64,000 nucleotides of DNA from an uncultured Dehalococcoidia bacterium (lineage in GTDB: Bacteria > Chloroflexota > Dehalococcoidia > Lucifugimonadales > CAJWER01). Position 1 is the first letter of the stretch. Each line of letters begins with the position of its first letter. Of the stretch, positions 34,549-43,550 are shown piece after piece. Location: positions 1,435,158 to 1,499,157 of the forward strand of contig OY282442.1 in assembly GCA_958296115.1 (NCBI GenBank), written 5' to 3'. The notes under the pieces were generated by a model. That model ran no database searches, was not told the origin of the DNA, and saw only the letters and a list, made by a program, of their open reading frames with translations. Position numbers and translations under genes: made by a program.

Positions 34549-35457
34549 CTACCGCACGGTTACTCTGGCGGCTGCGCCGTTGAATTCGATGTGGATCCGG
34601 TTCTCGGCGCTGCGGTAGCCGGGCGACTCGTGGACGCCATCGGAGAGACGCGGGAATCGGCTGCCTACGTCTAAGGACGATAGGGCGGCGTCGTTCACGA
34701 TGCGGGCTTCCACGCCGCGGGGTATCCGAACGTCTATGCTGGCGGCGATTGTGTTGAACACCGCCTCGACGTCCCCGGCATTGGCGGGCATGGTGACGTC
34801 GAGACTGGCCGCGCCGCCGTCCAAGTACAGGTTGGACACGTCCAGGTCCGCAAGGTCCAAGTCTATGCTGCCCGCGGCTATACCGAGGTCCACGGTAATC
34901 TCTGGCGCGCGGGACAGCGACAGCCGCCAATCGCTGTCTCGAACACAGACGACCATGCCCCCGGGGTCGCTCTCGACGTCCAGATCTTCCCGCTCTATGT
35001 CGAGGGCGACGGCGCCGCCGCTCCTTTGGAGCGAGATTTCCGGGGCCATGCACTTTGACTCGAACGATCCCTCCACCAGGTTGGACGAGCCGCGGGGGAG
35101 GGAGTCTATGGCGAGGCTTCCCAGCCCGAACGCGACCCACAGGTCCAGCTGCCTGGCGCCGCCTAGGGGCTCGGATATCCTGTCGATAGCGACATCGCGG
35201 TTGGATGAGGCGAGGATGGCTGCTCCAATGAGGGAGCCGGCTAGCAGGGCGGCAACTATGGCCGCGGTGAGCCATGGCAGCCGCCGCCCAAGCATCAGCT
35301 TCACGCCGACGGCGATGAGCAGCGTGGGCCAGAACTGCCAGACCTCCAGCCACAGGCCCCAGCCCAGGACGCCGAAGTTCTGCAGGAGCAGAACGACGCC
35401 GACTGCGACCAGGACCAAGGCGAACGTGGGTGGCCCATTCCGCCTGAGATCAGCCAT
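34549..35457 (-). CDS. LiaF/toastrack-like membrane protein
   Basis: 302 aa. Three N-terminal hydrophobic segments (about 12-30, 38-56, 62-82) form a LiaI-LiaF-like membrane unit (VAVGVVLLLQNFGVLGW...FWPTLLIAVGVKLML). A soluble beta-rich half with repeated LDL/IDV strands follows (SIDLDLADLDVSNLYLDGG), typical of LiaF/DUF4097 toastrack domains. Such proteins partner PspC-domain proteins in cell-envelope stress sensing. Its start overlaps the PspC gene by 8 bp, so the two are coupled. Function is inferred from architecture only. Confidence 0.78.
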   Translation of the reverse strand: MADLRRNGPPTFALVLVAVGVVLLLQNFGVLGWGLWLEVWQFWPTLLIAVGVKLMLGRRLPWLTAAIVAALLAGSLIGAAILASSNRDVAIDRISEPLGGARQLDLWVAFGLGSLAIDSLPRGSSNLVEGSFESKCMAPEISLQRSGGAVALDIEREDLDVESDPGGMVVCVRDSDWRLSLSRAPEITVDLGIAAGSIDLDLADLDVSNLYLDGGAASLDVTMPANAGDVEAVFNTIAASIDVRIPRGVEARIVNDAALSSLDVGSRFPRLSDGVHESPGYRSAENRIHIEFNGAAARVTVR

Positions 35458-35938
35458 GGCGGTCCCGTTCGTTCATCCTTCGGACAACGAGCAGCGCTCC
35501 AAATAGGATCAGGAATACGGGCCAGAATCTCCAATCGAACCAATAGAGCAGGTCGAAGTTGCTCGCGAGGAACAGGACGCCCAACACTATGAGGATAGCG
35601 CCGCCGATAATGCTGCCCTCCCGACGATGCCTCCGGCGGCCGGCGCGTCTCCTCTCGTCTCGGGACTCGGCCGGCTCCCCGGCTTCGTATGGCGCAGGGT
35701 CCTCGCTGTCGCGCACTTCCGACGCATCAGCGCTCCTTGCGGTAGAGTCCGCCACCGGCTCAGGCACGATGATAGCCAAGGCGACGTACACGACAACGCC
35801 AACGCCCGCTGTTGCGAAGGAGCCTATCAACCACACGGCGCGGACGATGGTCGGATCGACGTCGAAGTACTCGGCGATACCGCCGGAGACTCCGGACAGC
35901 ATCCGGTCGGACCTGCTCTTGTAGAGACGCTTGGCCAT
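35450..35938 (-). CDS. PspC-domain protein
   Basis: 162 aa. MAKRLYKSRSDRMLSGVSGGIAEYFDVDPTIVRAVWL is a clear PspC domain, with its membrane helix in FATAGVGVVVYVALAIIVPEP. A charged linker (about 65-105, ending DERRRAGRRRHRREG) leads to a second hydrophobic pair (IIGGAILIVLGVLFLASNFDLLYWFDWRFWPVFLILFGALLVV). GGGGGAGAAG before ATG 35938 supports the start. It forms a two-gene envelope-stress unit with the downstream LiaF-like protein. Confidence 0.88.
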   Translation of the reverse strand: MAKRLYKSRSDRMLSGVSGGIAEYFDVDPTIVRAVWLIGSFATAGVGVVVYVALAIIVPEPVADSTARSADASEVRDSEDPAPYEAGEPAESRDERRRAGRRRHRREGSIIGGAILIVLGVLFLASNFDLLYWFDWRFWPVFLILFGALLVVRRMNERDRHG

Positions 35939-36049
35939 GGTCTTCTCCCCCGGTCGGACATACCGTTTCGGCTCGATGATAAGCATTGACCAGCTCATGA
36001 TACATGAGTACACTCCCGCACACTTGGAGAAGCGCCATAGGGAGGATGC

Positions 36050-36370
36050 GTGATGGTCGGCGTGCTGACACACCACTGGGCGAAGGAGGGCCGCGTCGAG
36101 GAGGCGGGCGCCTTGCTGGACGGCAACGGCCAGGCGCAGAGCCGCGCGCCGGGGTTCGTCGTTCGCTACAGCCTTGCCTCGAAGTCGGACCCCTCGAAGC
36201 TGTCCAGCCTCGTCGTCTGGGATAGCGAGGCGATATACGACGCCTGGAAGGCGAGCCCGGAGCGGGCCGCGGCCATGGCTGGCGCAGAGGGGTTGTGGTC
36301 TCGCCCCCCGGAGTCCGAGCGGTTCGAGGTGACGGCCGAGCTGGGAGCTAGCGGAACCAGTCGAAGTTGA
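36050..36370 (+). CDS. Small ABM-like (dimeric alpha-beta barrel) protein
   Basis: 106 aa. VGVLTHHWAKEGRVEEAGALLDGNGQAQSRAPGFVVRYSLASKSDPSKLSSLVVWDSEAIYDAWKASPE fits the antibiotic-biosynthesis-monooxygenase/stress-responsive barrel pattern: strand, helix, GF-RY, then W-S-E and a W helix. GGGAGG before GTG 36050 (ATG 36053 also possible). The product may be a quinol oxygenase-like or structural barrel. It overlaps the end of the convergent oxidoreductase gene by 23 bp. Confidence 0.7.
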   Translation: MMVGVLTHHWAKEGRVEEAGALLDGNGQAQSRAPGFVVRYSLASKSDPSKLSSLVVWDSEAIYDAWKASPERAAAMAGAEGLWSRPPESERFEVTAELGASGTSRS

Positions 36371-37460
36371 CGCCTAGAGAGCGGTCCTCGATCGGCAGGT
36401 CCACGCGGACGCCGCCCGCGTCCGATGACCTCTTGAGCGCGACCTCCACCTCGAAGGCCAGGGCGACCCTGCGCCCCGAGTTCTTGGGTTCGTCCAGCCT
36501 GCCCTCTATGCAATCTATCACGTCTGCGAGGGAATATATCGCCCCATAGTGGCCCGTCTGCGGGCCAGGCCATGGCATCTGGACGCGCCCGCGCCCTGCC
36601 GCGGTCTCGACGTCCTGCCATAGCTCCCAGCCGCCTTGCGGCCAGGCGTGGACGATCTCGCCCCCGCTCCCGCTGAGGCGCAATTGGGGAGCTCCGGCCC
36701 GGAAGTGGACGACCACGCCATCACGGGCGGCCATCATCCCCTGGCCTGTGAACTCGTCGCTGCCGCCCTCGTGCCTGGACTCGTCGCCCGTTCCTATGAC
36801 CCACGCAGGGTCGTCGTCCAGGAAGTATGCCCAGTTCTGGTGCTGCGAGCTGGGCCTGGTCGCCTCCATCGAGACCACCTCGCCAATAGCCCCCGAGGCG
36901 ACCAGGCCCCTGGCAGTCTCGAATGCGGGATGCGTCGTAGATATGGCGCCGCAGCTCAGGGGGACGCCCGCTTCGGCGCAGGCGCCGACCATACGGTCCG
37001 CCTCCGCCAGCGTGTTCACCATGGGTTTTTCGGTTACGACGCCCTTCGCGCCGCGCCGGACGGCTGCGGCGGTCAGGTCGGCGCGGCCCCGTATGTTCGT
37101 GGCGACCGCCACGATGTCGGGTCTGACCTCCTCCAGCATCCGCAGCGCGTCGGTGTAGACGCTTTCGGCCCCGTAGCGCTTGGTGAACGCCTCGAGGCGG
37201 CTGTGGTCGCGGTCTGCCGCCGCGACGAGTTCGACGTCGGCCCTGTCCGCCATCGCTTCGGCGTAACTGGTAGGGCGGCCCGACTTCAGGTGCGCCTCGT
37301 GGTGGTGGAACCTACGGCGCACGTCTAGGCTGGGCGTCGGGCGGTCCGGCGACTCCAGGTCGAACCTGGGCTGGGCCAGCGCTGGGCCGGGCCGCTGCGC
37401 CATGTCGTACAGCATCCCCATCCACCCAAGCCCAATCACCGCTCCGCGATACTTGCCCAC
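36348..37460 (-). CDS. Gfo/Idh/MocA family oxidoreductase
   Basis: 370 aa, normal length. The N-terminus KYRGAVIGLGWMGMLYDMAQ has the GxGxxG dinucleotide motif; EKP is intact in VVTEKPMVNTLAEADRM, unlike the 25802/27146 pair. GAISTTHPAFETARGLV follows in domain 2. AGGAGGTGAACCT precedes GTG 37460. The aminotransferase gene lies just upstream on the same strand (44 bp), suggesting an amino-sugar or amino-polyol pathway, but the substrate is not visible. Confidence 0.88.
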   Translation of the reverse strand: MGKYRGAVIGLGWMGMLYDMAQRPGPALAQPRFDLESPDRPTPSLDVRRRFHHHEAHLKSGRPTSYAEAMADRADVELVAAADRDHSRLEAFTKRYGAESVYTDALRMLEEVRPDIVAVATNIRGRADLTAAAVRRGAKGVVTEKPMVNTLAEADRMVGACAEAGVPLSCGAISTTHPAFETARGLVASGAIGEVVSMEATRPSSQHQNWAYFLDDDPAWVIGTGDESRHEGGSDEFTGQGMMAARDGVVVHFRAGAPQLRLSGSGGEIVHAWPQGGWELWQDVETAAGRGRVQMPWPGPQTGHYGAIYSLADVIDCIEGRLDEPKNSGRRVALAFEVEVALKRSSDAGGVRVDLPIEDRSLGVNFDWFR

Positions 37461-37503
37461 AGGTTCACCTCCTAATTCATGCCCTCAGCGTGCCGCGCGC
37501 CGC

Positions 37504-38826
37504 TTACAGGTCGCCCTCTTCGCGCAAGGCCGCCAGCGCCCGCTCGAAGGCTTCGGAGGTACGGTCTATCTCGTCCTCCGTGTGGACGGCGGAGGTCATG
37601 AAGCCTATGCCGCCCATCATGTCCACTCCCTCGTTCAGCATGGCGAGCTTGATCCTGGCGGCGCGGCTGCCCGCGGTGGCCTGGGCCAGCTCGTCGTGCG
37701 GCACGGTCGAAATCTCCTCGTCCTCGGCATCGACGCCAAGGGCCACGTGGACGACTGACGCCAGGCCGTGCACCTGGCCCGGGACCTCCATCCTGTTGAG
37801 CGCGTCCCGAAGGCCTGACTTGAGGCGGGACGCCATCGCGTCGGCCCGGTCATTGAGAGGCTCGCTGGCGATCTTGCGGAGGGTGGCGATGCCTGCCGTG
37901 GCCGAGACGAGGTTGGCGTTGAAGGTGCCAGGATGCGCTAGGCGCGAGGTCCCGGCGTCCCCAAGTTGTTCGAGTATGTCGGCGCGTCCGGCGACCGCGC
38001 CGCCCGGCAGGCCGCCGGCGACTATCTTGGCCATGGTGGTCAGGTCGGGCATTATCCCAAACCTGCCCTGCGCGCCGCCGCGCGACATGCGGAAGCCGCA
38101 GATGACCTCGTCCATTATCATGACCACGCCGCGCTTGGCGGTGAGCTCCCTCACGCCCTCCAGGAATCCCGGATTCGCCAGCGGGAACTGTCCCCAGTGG
38201 CCGCCCGTCGGCTCCATGATAACGGCGGCTACGTCGTCGTCCCGCTCGAGCAGGCCCCCCAGCGCGTCTAGGTCCGGCTCGATGACGATGACCGTGCTCA
38301 TCGTCTCCTCCGGGATGCCGACCTGGGTGTTGATGCCAGAGTCCATGGAGACGTAGTCGTGCCAGCCGTGGAAGTGCTCGCGGAACTTGACCAGCTTCTT
38401 CCTGCCCGTGAATCCGCGCGCTAGGCGAATCGCGAGCAGGGTGGACTCGGTCCCGGACGCGGTGAATCGCACTCGCTCCGCCGAGGGTATCAGGTCCTGC
38501 ACGAGCCGCGCCCACTCGATTTCGAGCTCCGACGTCGTGCCCAAGTGCGTCCCCTCGGCCAGGCGGTCGGCGACCGCGCGGGTAACATCAGGATGCGCGT
38601 GGCCGAGCATCAGCGCTCCGAACCCCATCATGTAGTCGATGATCTCGTTGCCGTCCACGTCGCGCTTCGTGCCGCCGCTCCCGTCCCGCGCGAAGATCGG
38701 GAAGGGCTTGACCACCCTTGACTGGTGGCCGCCGCCGGGAATCAGCCCCGCGGCGCTCTCATACGCTCGCCGGGACCCGGGGAACTTCCGTTCATACCGC
38801 TCGATGATGGTCGCCATTTTGCCCAT
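37504..38826 (-). CDS. Class III PLP aminotransferase (glutamate-1-semialdehyde aminomutase-like)
   Basis: 440 aa. The PLP lysine is in TTMAKIVAGGLPGGAVAGR. MDEVICGFRMSRGG carries the aspartate pairing with the pyridine nitrogen. SGTESTLLAIRLARGFTGRKKLVKFREHFHGWHD is typical of the HemL/GSA subgroup. The neighbouring oxidoreductase rather than heme genes suggests a catabolic or amino-sugar role rather than the heme pathway. ATG 38826 has GAGAGGT close by; ATG 38817 is an alternative. Confidence 0.9.
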   Translation of the reverse strand: MGKMATIIERYERKFPGSRRAYESAAGLIPGGGHQSRVVKPFPIFARDGSGGTKRDVDGNEIIDYMMGFGALMLGHAHPDVTRAVADRLAEGTHLGTTSELEIEWARLVQDLIPSAERVRFTASGTESTLLAIRLARGFTGRKKLVKFREHFHGWHDYVSMDSGINTQVGIPEETMSTVIVIEPDLDALGGLLERDDDVAAVIMEPTGGHWGQFPLANPGFLEGVRELTAKRGVVMIMDEVICGFRMSRGGAQGRFGIMPDLTTMAKIVAGGLPGGAVAGRADILEQLGDAGTSRLAHPGTFNANLVSATAGIATLRKIASEPLNDRADAMASRLKSGLRDALNRMEVPGQVHGLASVVHVALGVDAEDEEISTVPHDELAQATAGSRAARIKLAMLNEGVDMMGGIGFMTSAVHTEDEIDRTSEAFERALAALREEGDL

Positions 38827-38903
38827 ACCTCTCGCCAGCGCTCGCTGCCCTTGCGCCCCTCCGGGCGGCCCGATTGTACACTACCGGGGCGTCGGCCACC
38901 GCT

Positions 38904-38933
38904 TTGACCGGCGCGGCGCGATGCGAATATACT
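38904..38933 (+). promoter_or_regulatory. Promoter of the Nudix gene
   Basis: TTGACC (38904-38909), an 18-bp spacer and TATACT (38928-38933), 36 bp before the start codon at 38970. It fits between divergent genes. Confidence 0.6.
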
Positions 38934-38969
38934 GCGCCGAGATTCTCCGGTGGAGGCCACGCATAGGCG

Positions 38970-39749
38970 ATGGACGTCTTCGAGGCTACGACGAACCCGT
39001 TCGGCGGCATCATCCCCAGGCCATCGGCGTTGCCGCGTGATCCCGCGACGTTCGAGGCGGGGCTTGCAGCGTCCCTCGAATCCTGGCGTGGCCGCGGCTT
39101 CAAGGTCGTGTGGCTGGAGCTGCACGTCAACAGGGCGGCCCTGGTTCCTGTCGCTGTAGGGCATGGGTTCGAGTACCACCACAGCGGCGAGAACTACCTG
39201 ATGCTCGTCCGCCGGCTGGTGGAGAATGCCTTCGTCCCGCCGTATGCCTCCCACTACATCGGCGCGGGCGGCGTCGCCATCAACGAGAACGAGGAGCTGC
39301 TCGTCGTTCACGAGAAGGGCAGGGGCTCCGGCCCGCCCTTCTACAAGCTGCCCGGCGGCGCGCTGCACGCTGGAGAGCACCTGGTGGACGGCGTCGTCCG
39401 GGAGGTGTTCGAGGAGACGGGAATAGAGACGCGGTTCGTCGCGCTGGCGTGCTTCAGGAACCAGCACGGCTACCGCTACGACAAGTCGGACATCTACTTC
39501 GTATGCCGCCTCCAGCCTCTCAGCCACGAGATCACCAAGCAGGAGGAGGAGATCGAGGACTGCATCTGGATGCCGCTCGAGGAGTACTACGACGCCGAGA
39601 GCGTGAGCTTCTTCAACAAGCTGGTCGTCCGGGCGGCCGTGGAGAGCCCGGGGGTCGTCCCGACCGAGATCCAGGGGTACAGGGACCCGGAGACCGTCGA
39701 GGTCTTCCTGCCCACCGGCACAGTCGAGCTGTTCGCGGGGAGCCCCTAG
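38970..39749 (+). CDS. Nudix hydrolase with N-terminal pre-Nudix domain (NUDT6-like)
   Basis: 259 aa. Residues about 1-85 form a pre-Nudix domain (ESWRGRGFKVVWLELHVNRAALVPVAVGHGFEYHHSGENYLML) of the kind seen in NUDT6/plant NUDT proteins. The Nudix box is complete: GG-x5-E-x7-REVFEETGI at about residues 131-153. Metal-dependent hydrolysis of a nucleoside-diphosphate-linked compound is expected. The pre-Nudix plus Nudix layout is less common in bacteria than in eukaryotes. Its own promoter is at 38904. Confidence 0.88.
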   Translation: MDVFEATTNPFGGIIPRPSALPRDPATFEAGLAASLESWRGRGFKVVWLELHVNRAALVPVAVGHGFEYHHSGENYLMLVRRLVENAFVPPYASHYIGAGGVAINENEELLVVHEKGRGSGPPFYKLPGGALHAGEHLVDGVVREVFEETGIETRFVALACFRNQHGYRYDKSDIYFVCRLQPLSHEITKQEEEIEDCIWMPLEEYYDAESVSFFNKLVVRAAVESPGVVPTEIQGYRDPETVEVFLPTGTVELFAGSP

Positions 39750-39783
39750 GCAGCGGCGTTATGAGGGCTGTTGGAGATTAACC

Positions 39784-40779
39784 TCACAGCGCCTTTGCGA
39801 CGCGCTTCACGGCGTACTGATCCTCCTCCTCCACCCCCTCGCTCTCGCGGCCCAGGCACTTGATGTACTCCACGGTCCCGCTCCGCTCGACCGTAACCGA
39901 GTAGGCCACTGGCTCGCCCGACGGGGTCGAAGACTCCACGCGGACGGTCGCGCCCTCCGAGCCGTTGGCGTAGGGGGCCGCCTCCACCCTTAGCGGTCGT
40001 CCAGCCAGGCCCCAGCCCTCCCTCATGAGCGCCACGCCCTCGGCGACCATCTCGAACGGGGAGTCCAGCCCCACGAGGCCGCGGTAATACGGCTGCAGGT
40101 CCGACGGCGGACGGCTGCGGAGCGCCAGCGCGTCCAGCTGCTCCGGCCCGACCCTCACCCAGTTGCGGCCCTCCGGCATGTCTATCAGGTTCGGCGCGAG
40201 GCGGTGTCCGCCCAGGTGGCTCACCTGCCAGACGCGCAGCCTGCCGCGAAGCCGGGGGGCGTACCGATAGCGCAGCTCATCGTACACCGGGAACCCGAAG
40301 GACGCGCAGCACTTGTCCCTGGAGCCGTGGGTGCAGACCAGGATGTCCCGCACGCCGTCCATGTCCCGGCGGAAGCCCGCGAATCGGCCCAGCCCGTCCC
40401 GGTCAAGGAGCAGCGCCGAGACCAGGCCGCCGAGCTCCTCCGTCGGGACCAAGTACTCCTCGCGCTGGAAGGTCGTGAACGGCCCGTCGGGGCGCGAGAA
40501 GAGCATAACCGCCGCGCGCCCCTCTGCGGAGTACTCGGCGTCGGGGCTCACGCACTGCGCGCGGACCTCCACGCCGGCGTCATCGGCCCGGGCCAGCGCG
40601 TCTCTGACGGCGGCTGGGAAGTGAGGCGTCTCCGCCACGTCGAATTGCCACGGCCTGGGCAGCTCGAATGCCAGGAGCCGCTTCCAGCTGGGCGCCGAAC
40701 CCGCCGGACGCTCGCCCGCTTCCAGCGAGAAGGCCGAGCAGAGGGGACTACTGGGTTTCCGTTCCGTGTTCGAGGTCAC
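39784..40779 (-). CDS. Sucrase/ferredoxin-like (thioredoxin-fold 2Fe-2S) protein
   Basis: 331 aa. CTHGSRDKCCASFGFPVYDELR and HLGGHRLAPNLIDMPEG are the signatures of the Suc_Fer-like family, whose Cys and His residues bind a 2Fe-2S cluster. SSPLCSAF near the N-terminus is the family's first cysteine. GGAGGAATC directly before GTG 40779 decides the start; the frame extends upstream to 40836 without support. The name sucrase is historical; an electron-transfer role is more likely. Confidence 0.82.
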   Translation of the reverse strand: MTSNTERKPSSPLCSAFSLEAGERPAGSAPSWKRLLAFELPRPWQFDVAETPHFPAAVRDALARADDAGVEVRAQCVSPDAEYSAEGRAAVMLFSRPDGPFTTFQREEYLVPTEELGGLVSALLLDRDGLGRFAGFRRDMDGVRDILVCTHGSRDKCCASFGFPVYDELRYRYAPRLRGRLRVWQVSHLGGHRLAPNLIDMPEGRNWVRVGPEQLDALALRSRPPSDLQPYYRGLVGLDSPFEMVAEGVALMREGWGLAGRPLRVEAAPYANGSEGATVRVESSTPSGEPVAYSVTVERSGTVEYIKCLGRESEGVEEEDQYAVKRVAKAL

Positions 40780-40962
40780 GCGATTCCTCCGATAGCTCGA
40801 TAGTCCATGCCGTTGGACGAAGGACGGATTCGACAAGGACGCATCCCTCTGCGATTGCGAAGCGGCCCGGTCCGCCGGCGCGGTAAGTGTATAGCAACGC
40901 CGACCCGCTTGGCTACGCCGGCAGGCGGCCAGGCGCGACGGGTTACGGCGCCTGCCGCCTGT

Positions 40963-41725
40963 TCACCCCTGAAAGACGCGCTCTCTGTGGTAGGCGAGAA
41001 ATTCTGGGTCCGGGCCGAACTTCTCTGGGAGGCAGATCGGCTGCCCATCGTAAGACTCTATGGACGACGAGAAGAACTCGTCATCTATCGCCGCGTGTTT
41101 CCGGGATACGCGGACGGTCATGTCCTCTTCGATGGTGAGCAGGCCAGTGTCGAATGCCTTGTCGTGGAGCGCGGAGAGCGGCAGGCCGTTGCTGGGATTC
41201 ATCCTGTTGGGCTTGTCGAGCTTCCAAGGGACTATGTGGCTTGCCACGAGCAGGCTTGGGATGGACAAGCCGGTTATGCAGCAGCGGCTGTTGTACGCGC
41301 TCAGGACGGCGGAACGGAAGAAGCTTTGGCCTATGCGTATCCTGGATTGCGCGAGTCTGTCTTCGCCTATGAGGGCAGTTTCGGCATCGGTTTCGGGCGG
41401 TTTCTGGGTCGCGTCAACTTCCTGCATGGGCTCGGTGAGACTCTACGGCGAATCGCTCCCAATCAGCCTTCATTTCGCTCCACATTGCGCGGTCATTGGC
41501 CGATGCATTCGTCAGCCCCTTTCGGCCTGTGGAGACGATTTCAGGGTCTATGCTGGCGATGTTCACGAGCTTCATTGCCAGGGCTGAAGGCGTGCGTCCG
41601 ATGGCGTTTGCGACGCGGATAATATCAGGGTTCCTGGCGTGCAACTCGCCAAACAACATGCGGCAATACAAGGCGAAGGCAACGAGGAGCTGCGGGCGGG
41701 ACCAGGGGATCCTAGGGGATGGCAT
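40963..41725 (-). pseudogene. HNH endonuclease, split by a frameshift
   Basis: Two overlapping frames join into one typical protein of about 250 aa. 41414-41725 gives a 103-aa N-terminal helical part (ARNPDIIRVANAIGRTPSALAMKLVNIASIDPE...WERFAVESHRA), and 40963-41427 gives the HNH domain (SRCCITGLSIPSLLVASHIVPW...NPSNGLPLSALHDKAFD). One extra C in the GCCC at about 41418 accounts for the shift. If it is real, ATG 41427 could start the HNH part alone. HNH proteins of this form are restriction-type nucleases often found near defence genes. It lies 42 bp after the Hsp70 gene. Confidence 0.75.
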
Positions 41726-41767
41726 GGTATGGCCTCTTCATCGAGGCCCTGATATTTCAGGTATGAG

Positions 41768-43549
41768 TTAGCCTACGTCTGACTGCCAGCCGAACGGATT
41801 GTTGGTTAGATTACGATGGAGTCTGGCAGCCTCTTTCTCCTCGTACCGGCGCTGTTCTTCGTATTGCTTCTTGATCATGGCTCGCTGAGCTTCGGTCTGC
41901 CAAGGAGGGGTTTCGGTTATGGGGACATTTTCTCGGCTGTGTATTTTCGTTCCAGCCTCAAGTTCCACCCAGACACGCCCCAGTCGGTCTAGGACGAGCC
42001 TGATACGGTCAGCGCGTGGACGGGTATATTCTCCTGGCAACCGCATTTCGTTCGAGGCTCGTTCCAACAGATCGCCGTCCGGGTCCTCAATCGAGACTGT
42101 GTATGAATAAAATTTGTCGCGACTCCTCTCTGATAGTGGGGGTATTGTAACCCACTCCCCTTTATGAGGCGCCATGTGATGCGGTCGCTCCGTCCATGGG
42201 CGAGTGCATCCTGCACAGCAGGCCATTCCCGAAAATGCCTCGTATTGGTCTTCCGAAGCCCCATCTGTTACTTTCAGGGTTATCTTGGCAGGGATGCGTT
42301 CAACCGTTTTGGGGATGTACTGTTCATCCTGCATATGGCAGGCTCCGTATGACAAAGCCGTCAATGCCACATCGGGTATGTCAGCATCCACAGTCCTTCT
42401 TCCAAGAAGGTCCCTAGTAGTAGTTATTATCTTCTCATCCCCAAAGCGCCTTCCTAGCTCTCTGCGGAAGTATGGGAGTTGTGTTGGGCCGCCGACGAGG
42501 AGCACCTCGTCAATATCAATGGCCATATCCGACAGGACTTTTCTCTGCATGCCATCGCCAGCTTCTTTAAGGTATTCCCCCATGGGTGGGGCATGCGGGT
42601 CTCTTTTCCACCACAACTTCGCATTTCGGTAGGCGCGCACCATGGAGTCAAGTGTCCTGGATATGAACATCTCTTTTTCCAAGATCGCTTCTACATCATC
42701 CATTTTGAGGTTGTGGTTTCCTGACAGAGAAACGCTTCCTGTGGAGGTCAATTGTTCCTTGGATACACGAAGGGTTTGGAGCGGCTCGTCTGAAAACCGC
42801 TCTTTGAGAGCGTCATCTATGTTCATTCCTCCCAGTGTCGGTATGCTATCCTGTCCAAGGACAGTGATGTTACGTTTGCCATTGTCGTCTCGCTCTATCT
42901 CGACTACGGAGCAATCAAACGACCCTCCACCCATGTCATAGATGAGATAAGAACCATTTTCGAGGGAGCCTATTGACGCCCCAAACTTACAGAACAGCGA
43001 TGGCTCCTCAGTAATCCACTTTATCTTGCCCTCGCAACCTAGGTCAGCCAGCGCGGAGACCAGGGTCTCGCGGTAGGTCAGGTCACTGCTCACCGGGCAT
43101 CCGGCGCGCCATTCAGCCTCGACGCCAAGGAGTCCGGCTCTGGAGATAGCCTCTTTCAAGATTAGCCGAATAGCATCCTTGACGGGTATAGTCTTGTTCC
43201 AGAGACGGATTGCTCTGCTGCATGGTTCCCACCACGTTGGCCATGACTCGTTTCGCTGCTCGAGATGCCACTCAATGTTGGAGCGAACATAGGAGTCGCT
43301 CCCAAGCGCCCACCGCTTGACGTTCCGGATGACCTGAATGTTCCGCTCGTCATTAAGCACGTCAGCGTCCTCGCCGACTACGGTGACTACGTCTCCGCCC
43401 GCCTGCCGGGTGAATGCTATGACTGCCGGCATCGTAGTGGTATTGCCGCCGCCTACTAGACAAATGGAAGGGTTCGTACCCTCTTCACTGTCCCATTGGG
43501 CGATACGGACGTTGGCAGTTCCAAAATCTATGCCTATTATCTTCTTCAT
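41768..43549 (-). CDS. Atypical Hsp70-family ATPase
   Basis: 593 aa. The actin-like ATPase core is present: IGIDFGTANVRIAQW (phosphate 1), YLIYDMGGGSFDCSVVEI (phosphate 2), and VLLVGGPTQLPYFRREL (adenosine motif). The C-terminal third is short and not DnaK-like: it contains CCAGC, a Trp-rich ETPPWQTEAQ and a charged coiled coil (KKQYEEQRRYEEKEAARLHR). There is no standard substrate-binding domain and no DnaJ/GrpE nearby. AAGGGA precedes ATG 43549, 1 nt after the upstream stop (TGACATG), so it is tightly coupled to the 639-aa gene. Codon use and GC are lower than neighbours, suggesting transfer. Confidence 0.85.
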   Translation of the reverse strand: MKKIIGIDFGTANVRIAQWDSEEGTNPSICLVGGGNTTTMPAVIAFTRQAGGDVVTVVGEDADVLNDERNIQVIRNVKRWALGSDSYVRSNIEWHLEQRNESWPTWWEPCSRAIRLWNKTIPVKDAIRLILKEAISRAGLLGVEAEWRAGCPVSSDLTYRETLVSALADLGCEGKIKWITEEPSLFCKFGASIGSLENGSYLIYDMGGGSFDCSVVEIERDDNGKRNITVLGQDSIPTLGGMNIDDALKERFSDEPLQTLRVSKEQLTSTGSVSLSGNHNLKMDDVEAILEKEMFISRTLDSMVRAYRNAKLWWKRDPHAPPMGEYLKEAGDGMQRKVLSDMAIDIDEVLLVGGPTQLPYFRRELGRRFGDEKIITTTRDLLGRRTVDADIPDVALTALSYGACHMQDEQYIPKTVERIPAKITLKVTDGASEDQYEAFSGMACCAGCTRPWTERPHHMAPHKGEWVTIPPLSERSRDKFYSYTVSIEDPDGDLLERASNEMRLPGEYTRPRADRIRLVLDRLGRVWVELEAGTKIHSRENVPITETPPWQTEAQRAMIKKQYEEQRRYEEKEAARLHRNLTNNPFGWQSDVG

Positions 43550-43550
43550 G

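Noticed and set aside
37504-38826. Naming the aminotransferase hemL
   Set aside because: The fold is HemL-like, but no heme genes are near and an oxidoreductase follows, so the specific name is unsafe.
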